From JAMCXS01 sp964459065 (lineage in GTDB: Bacteria > Acidobacteriota > Terriglobia > UBA7540), in assembly GCA_964459065.1 (NCBI GenBank), contig CAYWMN010000118.1, positions 1-11,066 on the forward strand: a stretch of DNA of 11,066 nt. The letters run 5' to 3'. Numbering within the stretch: position 1 is the stretch's first letter; every line of letters begins with the position of its first letter. This document shows positions 1 through 6,364 of this stretch, piece by piece. Under the pieces are notes generated by a model. It had not been told where the DNA came from and searched no databases. It saw only the letters and a program-made list of their open reading frames with translations. The position numbers were made by a program, and so were the translations under genes.

Positions 1-1128
1 ATGAAGGCCGGCGCCAGCGACTACGTGCTGAAGCCGTTTTCGATTGAAGAGATCAAACTGATCATCCGCAAAGAGCTGGAAGTCCAGCGGCTGCATGAAG
101 AAAACCGCTCGCTGCGCGAGGCGCTGGGCCAGCGCTACGCTTTTGAAAACATCGTGGCGACAAGCGGCAAAATGCAGGAAGTGCTGGCCACGGTGGAGCG
201 CGTGGCGCCCACCAATTCCACGGTGCTGCTGGGCGGTGAAAGCGGCGTGGGCAAGGATATGATCGCGCGCGCCATCCATCAGCATTCCCGCCGCGCCGCC
301 GGCCCGTTCATCAAGATCAACTGCACCGCGATTCCGGAAAACCTGCTGGAGAGTGAGCTTTTTGGATATGAAAAAGGCGCGTTCACCGGCGCCGCAAACA
401 CCAAGCCCGGCAAGTTTGAACTGGCCGACCAGGGTACCATCTTTCTGGATGAAATCGGAGACATGCCTGGCGCCTTGCAGGCCAAGCTGCTGCGGGTTCT
501 CCAGGAGCGGGAGTTTGAACGCCTGGGCGGGACCAAAACCATCCGCGTGGATGTGCGCGTTGTGGCCGCCACCAACCAGGATCTGCGCGCCGCGCTCGAA
601 GAAGGAACCTTTCGCGAAGACCTTTATTACCGCCTGAACGTTGTGCCCATTTCCATTCCTCCCCTGCGCGAACATAAGGAGGATATCCCTTACCTGGTGG
701 ACCACTTCATCGCCCGCTTCCGGGAAAGCTCGGGCAAACCCATTCGCGGCGTCTCTCGCCAGGCCATGAAGCTGCTGGCCGATTTCCATTGGCCGGGCAA
801 CGTTCGCGAACTTGAAAACGTCCTCGAGCGCGCCGTCGTGATGGCCGCCCAGGACACCATCGAGGCCGGGGACATTCATCTTGACGATGCCGCCGCGGCC
901 CGCGCCGGGGCAAGCCTGGCGCCTTCCGCGGTTGACGCCGACGGCTCCGTGCTGCCGCTGCTGCCCGAAGGCATGAAGCTTGAACAGTTCGAAGACGAAA
1001 TCATCCGGGAGGCCTTGCGCCGCGCCGGCGGCAATAAGAGCCAGGCCGCCCGGCTGCTGGGCCTTACCCGCAACGCCCTGCGCTATCGCTTGACAAAAAT
1101 CGGCGTGCCGGACGAACCGGAGGCTTGA
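1..1128 (+). CDS. Sigma-54-dependent response regulator, NtrC/AtoC type (5' end outside window)
   Basis: The product activates RNA polymerase carrying sigma-54 by ATP-driven remodelling, normally after phosphorylation by a sensor kinase. The window opens inside the receiver domain: residues 1-14 hold the end of such a domain, with the conserved Lys-Pro pair at K11-P12. The phosphoacceptor aspartate therefore lies upstream, and the ATG at base 1 is an internal methionine. A linker helix (about 15-45) leads to the AAA+ domain: Walker A GESGVGKD (79-86), the sigma-54-contacting GAFTGA loop (126-131), Walker B TIFLDEIG (146-153), the FREDLYYRL segment with likely arginine fingers (204-212) and sensor II WPGNVRELENV (264-274). 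A Fis-type helix-turn-helix covers about 332-368 (NKSQAARLLGLTRNALRYRL). Every motif needed for activity is intact. It ends in TGA directly against the next start codon. The partner kinase is not visible. Confidence 0.96.
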   Translation: MKAGASDYVLKPFSIEEIKLIIRKELEVQRLHEENRSLREALGQRYAFENIVATSGKMQEVLATVERVAPTNSTVLLGGESGVGKDMIARAIHQHSRRAAGPFIKINCTAIPENLLESELFGYEKGAFTGAANTKPGKFELADQGTIFLDEIGDMPGALQAKLLRVLQEREFERLGGTKTIRVDVRVVAATNQDLRAALEEGTFREDLYYRLNVVPISIPPLREHKEDIPYLVDHFIARFRESSGKPIRGVSRQAMKLLADFHWPGNVRELENVLERAVVMAAQDTIEAGDIHLDDAAAARAGASLAPSAVDADGSVLPLLPEGMKLEQFEDEIIREALRRAGGNKSQAARLLGLTRNALRYRLTKIGVPDEPEA

Positions 1129-1845
1129 TTGGAAAACGTGGAACCCATTGTTATTTCCGCCAAGACGCTCGGCCAGCTGGCGCTGCCCGGCTATTGCCCG
1201 CGCTGCTTCTGGCTGGCGATGAAGGCCGGCCGGCTTCCCTTCCAGATTTTCCCCGGCATCTTCAGCGCGCTGGATAGCTACGGCAAAAACGTTGTCCACG
1301 GCTGGTTCGACCGTCACGGACAGCCGCCCGAGTGGCTCGCGCCGCTGGGCCCGGTCCAAACCTATAAGAACCCGCCCCACTACTCCAAGTTCGCCGTGCT
1401 CGACGAAGCCACCTCGGTCCTTCTGCGGGGCACGCCGGACGGAATCTTTGTCATGCAGGACGGCTCCCACGCCATCATTGACTATAAGACCGCAAAGTTT
1501 ACCGAATATCAGGACGACCTGTTCCCCTTGTACGAAGCGCAACTGAACGCCTATGCCTATATCGGCGAGCGCCTCGACCTGAAACCCGTTTCGAAGCTCG
1601 CCCTGATCTACACCGAACCCGTTGCCACAAGAGCCGCTGCCTCTGATGACGGCAACCTGCTCCCGGAGGGGTTTCGCATGGACTTCCAGGCGCGGATTCT
1701 GGATGTCCCGCTCAGCCCGAACCTCGTCCCCCGTTTGCTCAAGACCGCTGCGGACATTCTCCAGTCGGCTTCTGCTCCCCCTGGAATTGAGGGGTGCAAA
1801 GATTGCGCCGCCCTGGCCTCGCTCGTTGACCTGGCGTCAAAATAA
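1129..1845 (+). CDS. PD-(D/E)XK nuclease-like protein with four-cysteine (Cas4/AddB-like) arrangement
   Basis: This 238-residue protein starts at TTG, immediately after the regulator's TGA. A GGAGG at 1119-1123 inside the upstream gene gives 5-base spacing and suggests translational coupling. The next in-frame ATG (1219) would remove the first cysteine pair, so TTG is preferred. The core fits the RecB/Cas4 branch of PD-(D/E)XK nucleases: GTPD with D104, the IIDYKTA strand with D118 and K120, then QLNAY (Q138, Y142). Cysteines C23/C26 (CPRC) and C223/C226 (CKDC) bracket the nuclease core, as in Fe-S nucleases such as AddB and Cas4, where the cluster pins the two ends together. Cas4 usually has one cysteine before and three after, so the 2+2 pattern differs. 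No cas gene or array is nearby. A role in DNA end processing is inferred; the substrate is unknown. Confidence 0.82.
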   Translation: MENVEPIVISAKTLGQLALPGYCPRCFWLAMKAGRLPFQIFPGIFSALDSYGKNVVHGWFDRHGQPPEWLAPLGPVQTYKNPPHYSKFAVLDEATSVLLRGTPDGIFVMQDGSHAIIDYKTAKFTEYQDDLFPLYEAQLNAYAYIGERLDLKPVSKLALIYTEPVATRAAASDDGNLLPEGFRMDFQARILDVPLSPNLVPRLLKTAADILQSASAPPGIEGCKDCAALASLVDLASK

Positions 1846-1878
1846 GCAGCCTAGCTTGGTCGAGGAGAAGCCCCGCTC

Positions 1879-1895
1879 GGTGGTTGAAAACCACC
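1879..1895 (+). terminator. Short hairpin after the regulator-nuclease pair, possible terminator
   Basis: A perfect 7-bp stem GGTGGTT/AACCACC encloses a GAA loop, 34 bases after the nuclease stop codon. It is followed by ACTTTTGGTTGATTT, which is T-rich but interrupted. An alternative stem AACCA (1889-1893) with TGGTT (1901-1905) would compete with it. It could terminate the two-gene unit. The tract is weak, so this is only a candidate. Confidence 0.35.
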
Positions 1896-1963
1896 ACTTT
1901 TGGTTGATTTCAGCCAAGTCGCTCAAAAAAGCATCATATTTGAAATTAACGAAATTCTATGTC

Positions 1964-1987
1964 ACTTGTTATCAACATGTTACAAGT
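1964..1987. repeat. Inverted repeat ACTTGT-N12-ACAAGT, possible operator
   Basis: ACTTGT (1964-1969) and ACAAGT (1982-1987) are exact reverse complements separated by 12 bases, in an AT-rich stretch. The 24-bp span and spacing suit a dimeric DNA-binding protein. It lies just upstream of the sigma-54 promoter candidate, centred about 55 bases before its predicted start. That is nearer than most sigma-54 enhancers, which usually sit beyond -70. A 6-bp arm can arise by chance. Confidence 0.3.
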
Positions 1988-2003
1988 TCACCCTTTTTCG
2001 GGT

Positions 2004-2019
2004 TGGCAGCCAGCTTGCT
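2004..2019 (+). promoter_or_regulatory. Sigma-54 (-24/-12) promoter for the FecR/DUF6600 gene
   Basis: TGGCA (2004-2008) and TTGCT (2015-2019) match both halves of the sigma-54 consensus TGGCAC-N5-TTGCW. The invariant GG (2005-2006) and GC (2017-2018) are exactly 10 bases apart. With GC at -13/-12, transcription would begin near 2030, giving a leader of about 47 bases before the start codon at 2077. The site lies in non-coding sequence, in the right orientation, 158 bases downstream of the nuclease gene that follows a sigma-54 activator. No convincing sigma-70 promoter was seen in the same interval. Confidence 0.62.
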
Positions 2020-2076
2020 GAAATTATGAGCGAAGGACTTTTCCCAGGTTAGGTCAATCGAGTCGGGAGGTGGAGC

Positions 2077-4599
2077 ATGAGAGCCAGGAAAACAGGTTGG
2101 TTTGCAGTTCTAATCACACTGGCCGCGGCGCTGGCGGGAGTGCCCGGATTTGCGCAGCAGACGGATACCTCGACGGGGGTGGCTCGCGTCAGCCTGATGA
2201 AAGGCGACGTTTCAATGATGCGCGGCGATTCCGGCACCTGGGTAGCGGCAACCGTTAATACACCACTGGTTCCCGGCGACACGATCGCAACCGGGGCGGG
2301 CTCTCGCGCAGAGGTTCAGCTCGATTACTCGAACGTGCTGCGGCTGGCTGAAAACGCCCAGGCAAAGATCGCCGACCTCAATGGTTCGCGGATTCAGCTC
2401 CAGGTGGCGCACGGAACGGTTGATCTTGCAGTCCTTCAGGGCAACCAGACGCAATCCGAAGTTGACACTCCCAACGTAGCGGTTGAGCCGCTCCAGCCGG
2501 GCACGTATCGCATCGACGTGAGATCCGACGAGCTCTCTCTGGTGACCGTCCGCGACGGCCAGGCTCAAGCCTCCACGCCTCAGGGCTCGACGGACGTGAA
2601 TGCCGGAAAGCAGATCACGGTTGAAGGCTCGCAAAACCCCCAGTATCAGATTGCCGATGCTCCACCGCTCGACGCCTGGGACCAATGGAACCAGGAACGC
2701 AACCGCCAGGTTGAAAGCGCTTCAAACTACCAGCACGTTAACCGTTATTACACCGGCGCGCAGGACCTGAGTGCCTATGGACGCTGGGTCCAGGTGCCCA
2801 ATTATGACTGGTGCTGGACACCTTACGTCAACGCCGGCTGGGTACCGTACAGCTACGGCCGTTGGGTATGGGAGCCCTTCTACGGCTGGACCTGGGTTTC
2901 CTATAATCCGTGGGGCTGGGCGCCCTATCACTATGGCCGCTGGTTCTTCTACAACAACATCTGGTGCTGGTGGCCGGGAGCGGTAACACCCTTTTACCGG
3001 CCTCTTTGGGCGCCGGCATACGTTTCCTTCGTCGGCTTCGGCTATGGGTATCGGCGCTTCTCTTTCGGCTTTGGATATGGGTTCGGGTCGATCGGATGGT
3101 TCCCGCTGGGGCCCCGCGATCGATTCCATCCCTGGTGGGGACGCGGCCATCATTTCCGCGTCGAAGGCTTTGACCGTTATTACGGGCATGGTCGCGGTGG
3201 CGGGCGAGGCTTCTACGGCTCCAACGCGGAAAGGATGATGAGCAACGTCCACGTTCGCCGCTCGATCACCGTCATGTCGGCCAACCGTTTTGGACGGGAG
3301 GCCGTGCTTCGCACTCGCCGCCCCGTGAGCACCTCCATGTTGAGGAAGGCAAACTTCGTCCGAGGAACTTTGCCGGTGGTTCCGACACGTGCAAGCCTGA
3401 CCGCCGCAAGGCACGCGCCGGTGGTTCCAAGAGGAGCGATCAACCGCGCCGGCAACACGCGGTTCTTCTCACGGAGGTCGCCCGCCAGTCCCCGCGGGAA
3501 CCATTCATTCACATCTCAAACGACATCGATCCGTCAAATGGTGCGAAGCCGCGACCACAGCGCCCCCAACGCCCGCCCGGGGAACCTGAATGCCCGGGGA
3601 GAACGTACGTTCCGGCCGTCGGGTACAAATCAGGGCAACCGGACGGTCCGGGCCTTCTCCAATGAGCGCGGCCAAAACTCCGGCAGAAGCGTCAGGGCGC
3701 TCGGCGGCCGCACTACCCAATCCGGCAATCAGAACGCCCGTGCCAATCAGCAACGATTCGGCGCACCTAACACTCAGGCAGGCAATGCGCGTGGAGCACA
3801 GCAGAGATCTTTCAAGGCTGGCGCCAATGCGCAAAACTCCAGGAATGAACAGACACGCGCAGGCTGGACCCGGTTCGGGAATCGCTCATCCGGAACACCA
3901 GCACAGGCCGGAGCGCAGCAGCGAAGGGCTGCACCGGTAGTTCGGCAAGGACCACAGTCACGGCAATCTAGCGCGCCGCGCGGAGCGGCCAGCGGACGGC
4001 AGAACCAGCAGGGCTGGACCCGGTTTTCCGGCAATGCGGCGGCCTCATCGCCGCAGAATCGCGGCAACGTCCAGACGCGCAACCCGCAGCGAGCGGCGCC
4101 TTCTGGCCAGGTCCAGCAGAACCGCAGTGGAAGCGTCCATCGCTTCACGCCCCAAGCTTCACCGCGCAACCCAAACCGCTCGTCCGGAGTTTCAAGGGCT
4201 ACGCCTCAATCCCGCAATCAGGGCTGGAGACAGTTCACACCAAGGACGCAAGCGCCCTCGCAGAATCGGGGCGGCTCTTATAACAGGTCGTCGCAGCCCA
4301 GGCAGGCTTCGCCTCGCTACCAGAGCCGCCCAAGTTCCGGTTCACGCTCCTATTCGCGCCCGCCGCTGCGGCTGAACAAACCGATCGTGACCGAGCGCCG
4401 CTCACGCTCATATAGCGCACCGCGGGGCAATCGGAGTTCCCAGAGGGGCGGCTTTAGCAGAGGTTCCTCTCCCAACGTTTCACGGGGTTCAAGAGGTGGA
4501 GGTTTCAGGGGTTCGACTCCTCACGTTTCACGCGGGTCGGGTGGTGGAGGTTTCAGAGGCTCTTCGCGCAGTTCAGGCGGCGGCCACGGAAGACGCTAG
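2077..4599 (+). CDS. Exported FecR-domain / DUF6600 protein with long basic disordered tail
   Basis: This 840-residue protein starts at ATG 2077 behind GGGAGG (2065-2070). Residues 1-26 form a Sec signal peptide, with probable cleavage after GFA. Residues about 35-185 resemble a FecR domain (TGVARVSLMKGDVSM, PGDTI, LRLAENAQ). Residues about 220-300 match the aromatic DUF6600 pattern, with repeated YGRW, GWVPY and WGWAPY motifs. A Phe/Tyr/Gly-rich stretch (about 310-380) leads into roughly 450 residues of Arg, Ser, Gln, Asn and Gly with almost no acidic residues. GWTRF occurs at 596-600 and 646-650, with variants SVHRF (686-690) and GWRQF (716-720). No transmembrane helix follows the signal peptide and no FecI sigma factor is adjacent, so classic iron signalling is unlikely. 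Extracytoplasmic location is inferred; the tail could bind acidic polysaccharide, nucleic acid or the envelope surface. Function is unknown. Confidence 0.88.
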   Translation: MRARKTGWFAVLITLAAALAGVPGFAQQTDTSTGVARVSLMKGDVSMMRGDSGTWVAATVNTPLVPGDTIATGAGSRAEVQLDYSNVLRLAENAQAKIADLNGSRIQLQVAHGTVDLAVLQGNQTQSEVDTPNVAVEPLQPGTYRIDVRSDELSLVTVRDGQAQASTPQGSTDVNAGKQITVEGSQNPQYQIADAPPLDAWDQWNQERNRQVESASNYQHVNRYYTGAQDLSAYGRWVQVPNYDWCWTPYVNAGWVPYSYGRWVWEPFYGWTWVSYNPWGWAPYHYGRWFFYNNIWCWWPGAVTPFYRPLWAPAYVSFVGFGYGYRRFSFGFGYGFGSIGWFPLGPRDRFHPWWGRGHHFRVEGFDRYYGHGRGGGRGFYGSNAERMMSNVHVRRSITVMSANRFGREAVLRTRRPVSTSMLRKANFVRGTLPVVPTRASLTAARHAPVVPRGAINRAGNTRFFSRRSPASPRGNHSFTSQTTSIRQMVRSRDHSAPNARPGNLNARGERTFRPSGTNQGNRTVRAFSNERGQNSGRSVRALGGRTTQSGNQNARANQQRFGAPNTQAGNARGAQQRSFKAGANAQNSRNEQTRAGWTRFGNRSSGTPAQAGAQQRRAAPVVRQGPQSRQSSAPRGAASGRQNQQGWTRFSGNAAASSPQNRGNVQTRNPQRAAPSGQVQQNRSGSVHRFTPQASPRNPNRSSGVSRATPQSRNQGWRQFTPRTQAPSQNRGGSYNRSSQPRQASPRYQSRPSSGSRSYSRPPLRLNKPIVTERRSRSYSAPRGNRSSQRGGFSRGSSPNVSRGSRGGGFRGSTPHVSRGSGGGGFRGSSRSSGGGHGRR
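4462..4557 (+). repeat. Two tandem 48-bp units encoding a Gly/Arg-rich 16-residue repeat
   Basis: Two in-frame adjacent copies lie near the 3' end of the FecR/DUF6600 gene: GSSPNVSRGSRGGGFR (residues 796-811, bases 4462-4509) and GSTPHVSRGSGGGGFR (residues 812-827, bases 4510-4557). The final 13 residues (GSSRSSGGGHGRR) start a degenerate third copy. The match at DNA level suggests fairly recent slippage or duplication, with length variation between strains likely. Confidence 0.8.
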
Positions 4600-4645
4600 C
4601 CGCGCGGGAATCCAATCGAACGCTTCGTTCGCAACCTGAAAATGA

Positions 4646-4687
4646 AAGCGCCTTGCTCTTCGCCGCTGAGGGAAGGGCAAGGCGCTT
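4646..4687. terminator. Strong hairpin between convergent genes, likely bidirectional terminator
   Basis: An 11-bp perfect stem (AAGCGCCTTGC at 4646-4656 with GCAAGGCGCTT at 4677-4687) extends inward by five more pairs, including one G-T, to a 16-bp stem with a 10-base loop (4662-4671). It lies 46 bases after the FecR-gene stop and 22 bases before the stop end of the FG-GAP gene. Read on the minus strand it is followed by TCATTTTC, a fair T-tract; the plus-strand tract is weaker. A smaller hairpin, CGAACG/CGTTCG with a 3-base loop, lies at 4617-4631. Confidence 0.7.
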
Positions 4688-4709
4688 CGTCAATTTCTGC
4701 GAGCCAGGA

Positions 4710-6062
4710 TTACTCGCATTTGAGGATGCTTCCGCTGCCCGCTTCATGGCCGGCGGGACTATTCGGGCCGCTTTCTCCGGCAAAGGGCCAATTAACGTTC
4801 AGCCACAACTGCTTTTCGCGAACTTTGGCGGGAACGTTGTTAACCCGCAAATTTTCAAGCCAGTGAACTCCCGTCTTCCCCGCCACCAGAACGTCCTGGT
4901 CGCCATCCTGGTCGATGTCCGCCACGATGACCTGCGTCCCAATCTCGGCCGTTCCGTTGTAGCTGATCGGAAAACGGGTAAACGTACCGGTCCGGCGATC
5001 AATTTTGTAATAGAAAATGCAGAGAGGATCGTATAGCCCGGGGTCGGGATCAGCCCGATAGCGTTTGCCGGTGATCAACTCAAGTTCGCCGTCGCCGTCA
5101 ATATCCGCCATCTTCAATGCGTGCACCTCAGAAAATGAATCGTCGATAAGGTGCCTTTTCCAGGTGCGCCGTCCCCCGCTGACCTGCTGTTCCATCCAAT
5201 AGAGCCCAAAGTTATGACCGTGCCCATAGATGAGATCCATCTTCCCGTCCGCGTTCACGTCATAGCCGATGATTGGGAACCCCGCCTCGCCGAGTTCCCA
5301 TTCAGGATGCCACTTCCACTGGTCGCGGTCGGCATCCACGTTCTCAAGCCAGCCGTGAATTGAGAGCAGGTCGGGCTTCCCGTCGCCGTTGATGTCGGCA
5401 ATGCCCACCCCATGGCCGTCAGCCTCTTTGCCTCCCACATAGTGCACAACCGGTTTGGGACCCGCAAAGTTGATCCAGATCAAGGTGGAAGGAGAATAGT
5501 GAGCAATGGCGATGTCGGGCACACCATCGCCATTAATGTCAGCGTGAGCCATCCCTTCGGTCGCATGCGAATGGCAGATGAAATGTTTCTTCCAGAAAAC
5601 GTCCGGCTTCTTGGGGTTCTCGTACCACCAGATGCCATCGGTTTGCCATGCCGCTGTAACGATATCCAGGACTCCGTCGTGATTCACGTCCACTGGAACT
5701 TGATAGCAGTCGGCAACAAATTCAATCTTCCTCTCGCCCCCCGCATGAAACGGCCAGACGCTGATGTACCTCCACTGATGCCGCTTCCATTCGGTGCCCA
5801 GCGGCCCGGGATTTTCATACCAGTACGCTCCGCTGACAATATCCAGTTTGCCGTCGCCGTCAACATCCATGACGGAAATGGCTTCGGTATGATCGGTGCC
5901 GATACGATGGGAAAGAAAAATGTCGGCGCGGCGCGACACCGGCGTCACCACGCCGGCCCCCTGGGCAGGCGCTGAAACCGCTGAGCGCGGCGCGCTGACG
6001 GCCGCCAGTGCCGGCGCGGCGGCTGCGCCCAATCCTAAGCTTAAAAACTTACGACGTTGCAT
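4710..6062 (-). CDS. Tat-exported FG-GAP/VCBS seven-bladed beta-propeller protein
   Basis: The protein has 450 residues. The start at 6062 is supported by AGGAGG (6067-6072) with a short 4-base spacer. Residues 1-22 form a Tat-type signal (MQRRKFLSLG followed by an Ala-rich segment), so it is probably exported folded. Seven Ca-binding loops of D-x-[DN]-x-DG-x-x-[DE] type begin at D66, D125, D175, D223, D268, D320 and D382, spaced 45-62 residues apart, as expected for a seven-bladed integrin-like propeller. Between them recur WYENP and WLEN strands typical of bacterial FG-GAP proteins. No catalytic domain is attached. Such propellers usually bind ligands or other proteins. Its place beside glycosidase genes makes a glycan-binding or scaffold role possible, but that is inference. 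It is convergent with the FecR gene and divergent from the GH92 gene. Confidence 0.9.
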   Translation of the reverse strand: MQRRKFLSLGLGAAAAPALAAVSAPRSAVSAPAQGAGVVTPVSRRADIFLSHRIGTDHTEAISVMDVDGDGKLDIVSGAYWYENPGPLGTEWKRHQWRYISVWPFHAGGERKIEFVADCYQVPVDVNHDGVLDIVTAAWQTDGIWWYENPKKPDVFWKKHFICHSHATEGMAHADINGDGVPDIAIAHYSPSTLIWINFAGPKPVVHYVGGKEADGHGVGIADINGDGKPDLLSIHGWLENVDADRDQWKWHPEWELGEAGFPIIGYDVNADGKMDLIYGHGHNFGLYWMEQQVSGGRRTWKRHLIDDSFSEVHALKMADIDGDGELELITGKRYRADPDPGLYDPLCIFYYKIDRRTGTFTRFPISYNGTAEIGTQVIVADIDQDGDQDVLVAGKTGVHWLENLRVNNVPAKVREKQLWLNVNWPFAGESGPNSPAGHEAGSGSILKCE

Positions 6063-6264
6063 GAGACCTCCTCGGCTGAAATATTAGATTATCGATAGGA
6101 TGACCCTCCGGGGCCGGCGGCTCGCTCGCCCCTGCCGCCGCTTGCAGCACACAAGCCTTGCACGCCCCACTTGCATTTCAATACTAGCACCATCTTGAGA
6201 ACAGTCCGCCTCGTTGCCCCGGGATGAAAACCCATCTTTCCAGCCACAACACCTGAGCCGAAGT
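6063..6264. other. Divergent intergenic region upstream of the FG-GAP gene
   Basis: No gene is supported here. The stretch holds the FG-GAP gene's Shine-Dalgarno, the 8-bp palindrome TATCGATA (6090-6097) and a GC-rich hairpin (CGGCGGC 6115-6121 / GCCGCCG 6134-6140, 12-base loop). It also has a minus-strand extended -10 candidate, TGCTAGTAT (6181-6189), with no recognisable -35. If that promoter is used, the hairpin lies in the leader of the FG-GAP mRNA. The GH92 gene's own promoter is probably lost in the adjoining gap. Confidence 0.4.
6181..6189 (-). promoter_or_regulatory. Possible extended -10 promoter for the FG-GAP gene
   Basis: On the minus strand TGC-TAGTAT matches the TGn extension and four of six -10 bases (TATAAT). 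A -35 box at 17-base spacing is poor. Predicted transcription would start near 6174 and give a leader of about 110 bases. The match is weak and could be chance. Confidence 0.2.
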
Positions 6265-6364
6265 NNNNNNNNNNNNNNNNNNNNNNNNNNNNNNNNNNNN
6301 NNNNNNNNNNNNNNNNNNNNNNNNNNNNNNNNNNNNNNNNNNNNNNNNNNNNNNNNNNNNNNNN
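6265..6364. other. Assembly gap (100 N)
   Basis: Exactly 100 unknown bases, the customary placeholder for a scaffold join of unknown length. The real distance may be larger or smaller. The gap touches the first codon assigned to the GH92 gene and probably hides that gene's start, signal peptide and promoter, and possibly other genes. Confidence 0.98.

Noticed and set aside
1129..1845. CRISPR-associated cas4 annotation
   Set aside because: No repeat-spacer array or other cas gene is present, and the cysteine pattern is 2+2 rather than the usual Cas4 1+3.
1622..2029. 135-codon plus-strand frame overlapping the nuclease 3' end and the intergenic region
   Set aside because: It is out of frame with the nuclease motifs, and its tail crosses the AT-rich region and sigma-54 promoter. 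There is no Shine-Dalgarno or domain.
2722..3414. 230-codon minus-strand open frame opposite the FecR/DUF6600 gene
   Set aside because: It lies wholly antisense to the aromatic DUF6600 region, whose biased codons keep the opposite strand open. It has no ribosome site or recognisable domain, while the plus strand has clear family motifs.
5412..5975. 187-codon plus-strand open frame opposite the FG-GAP gene
   Set aside because: It mirrors the repeated DxDGDG-coding sequence on the other strand and has no independent evidence of coding.
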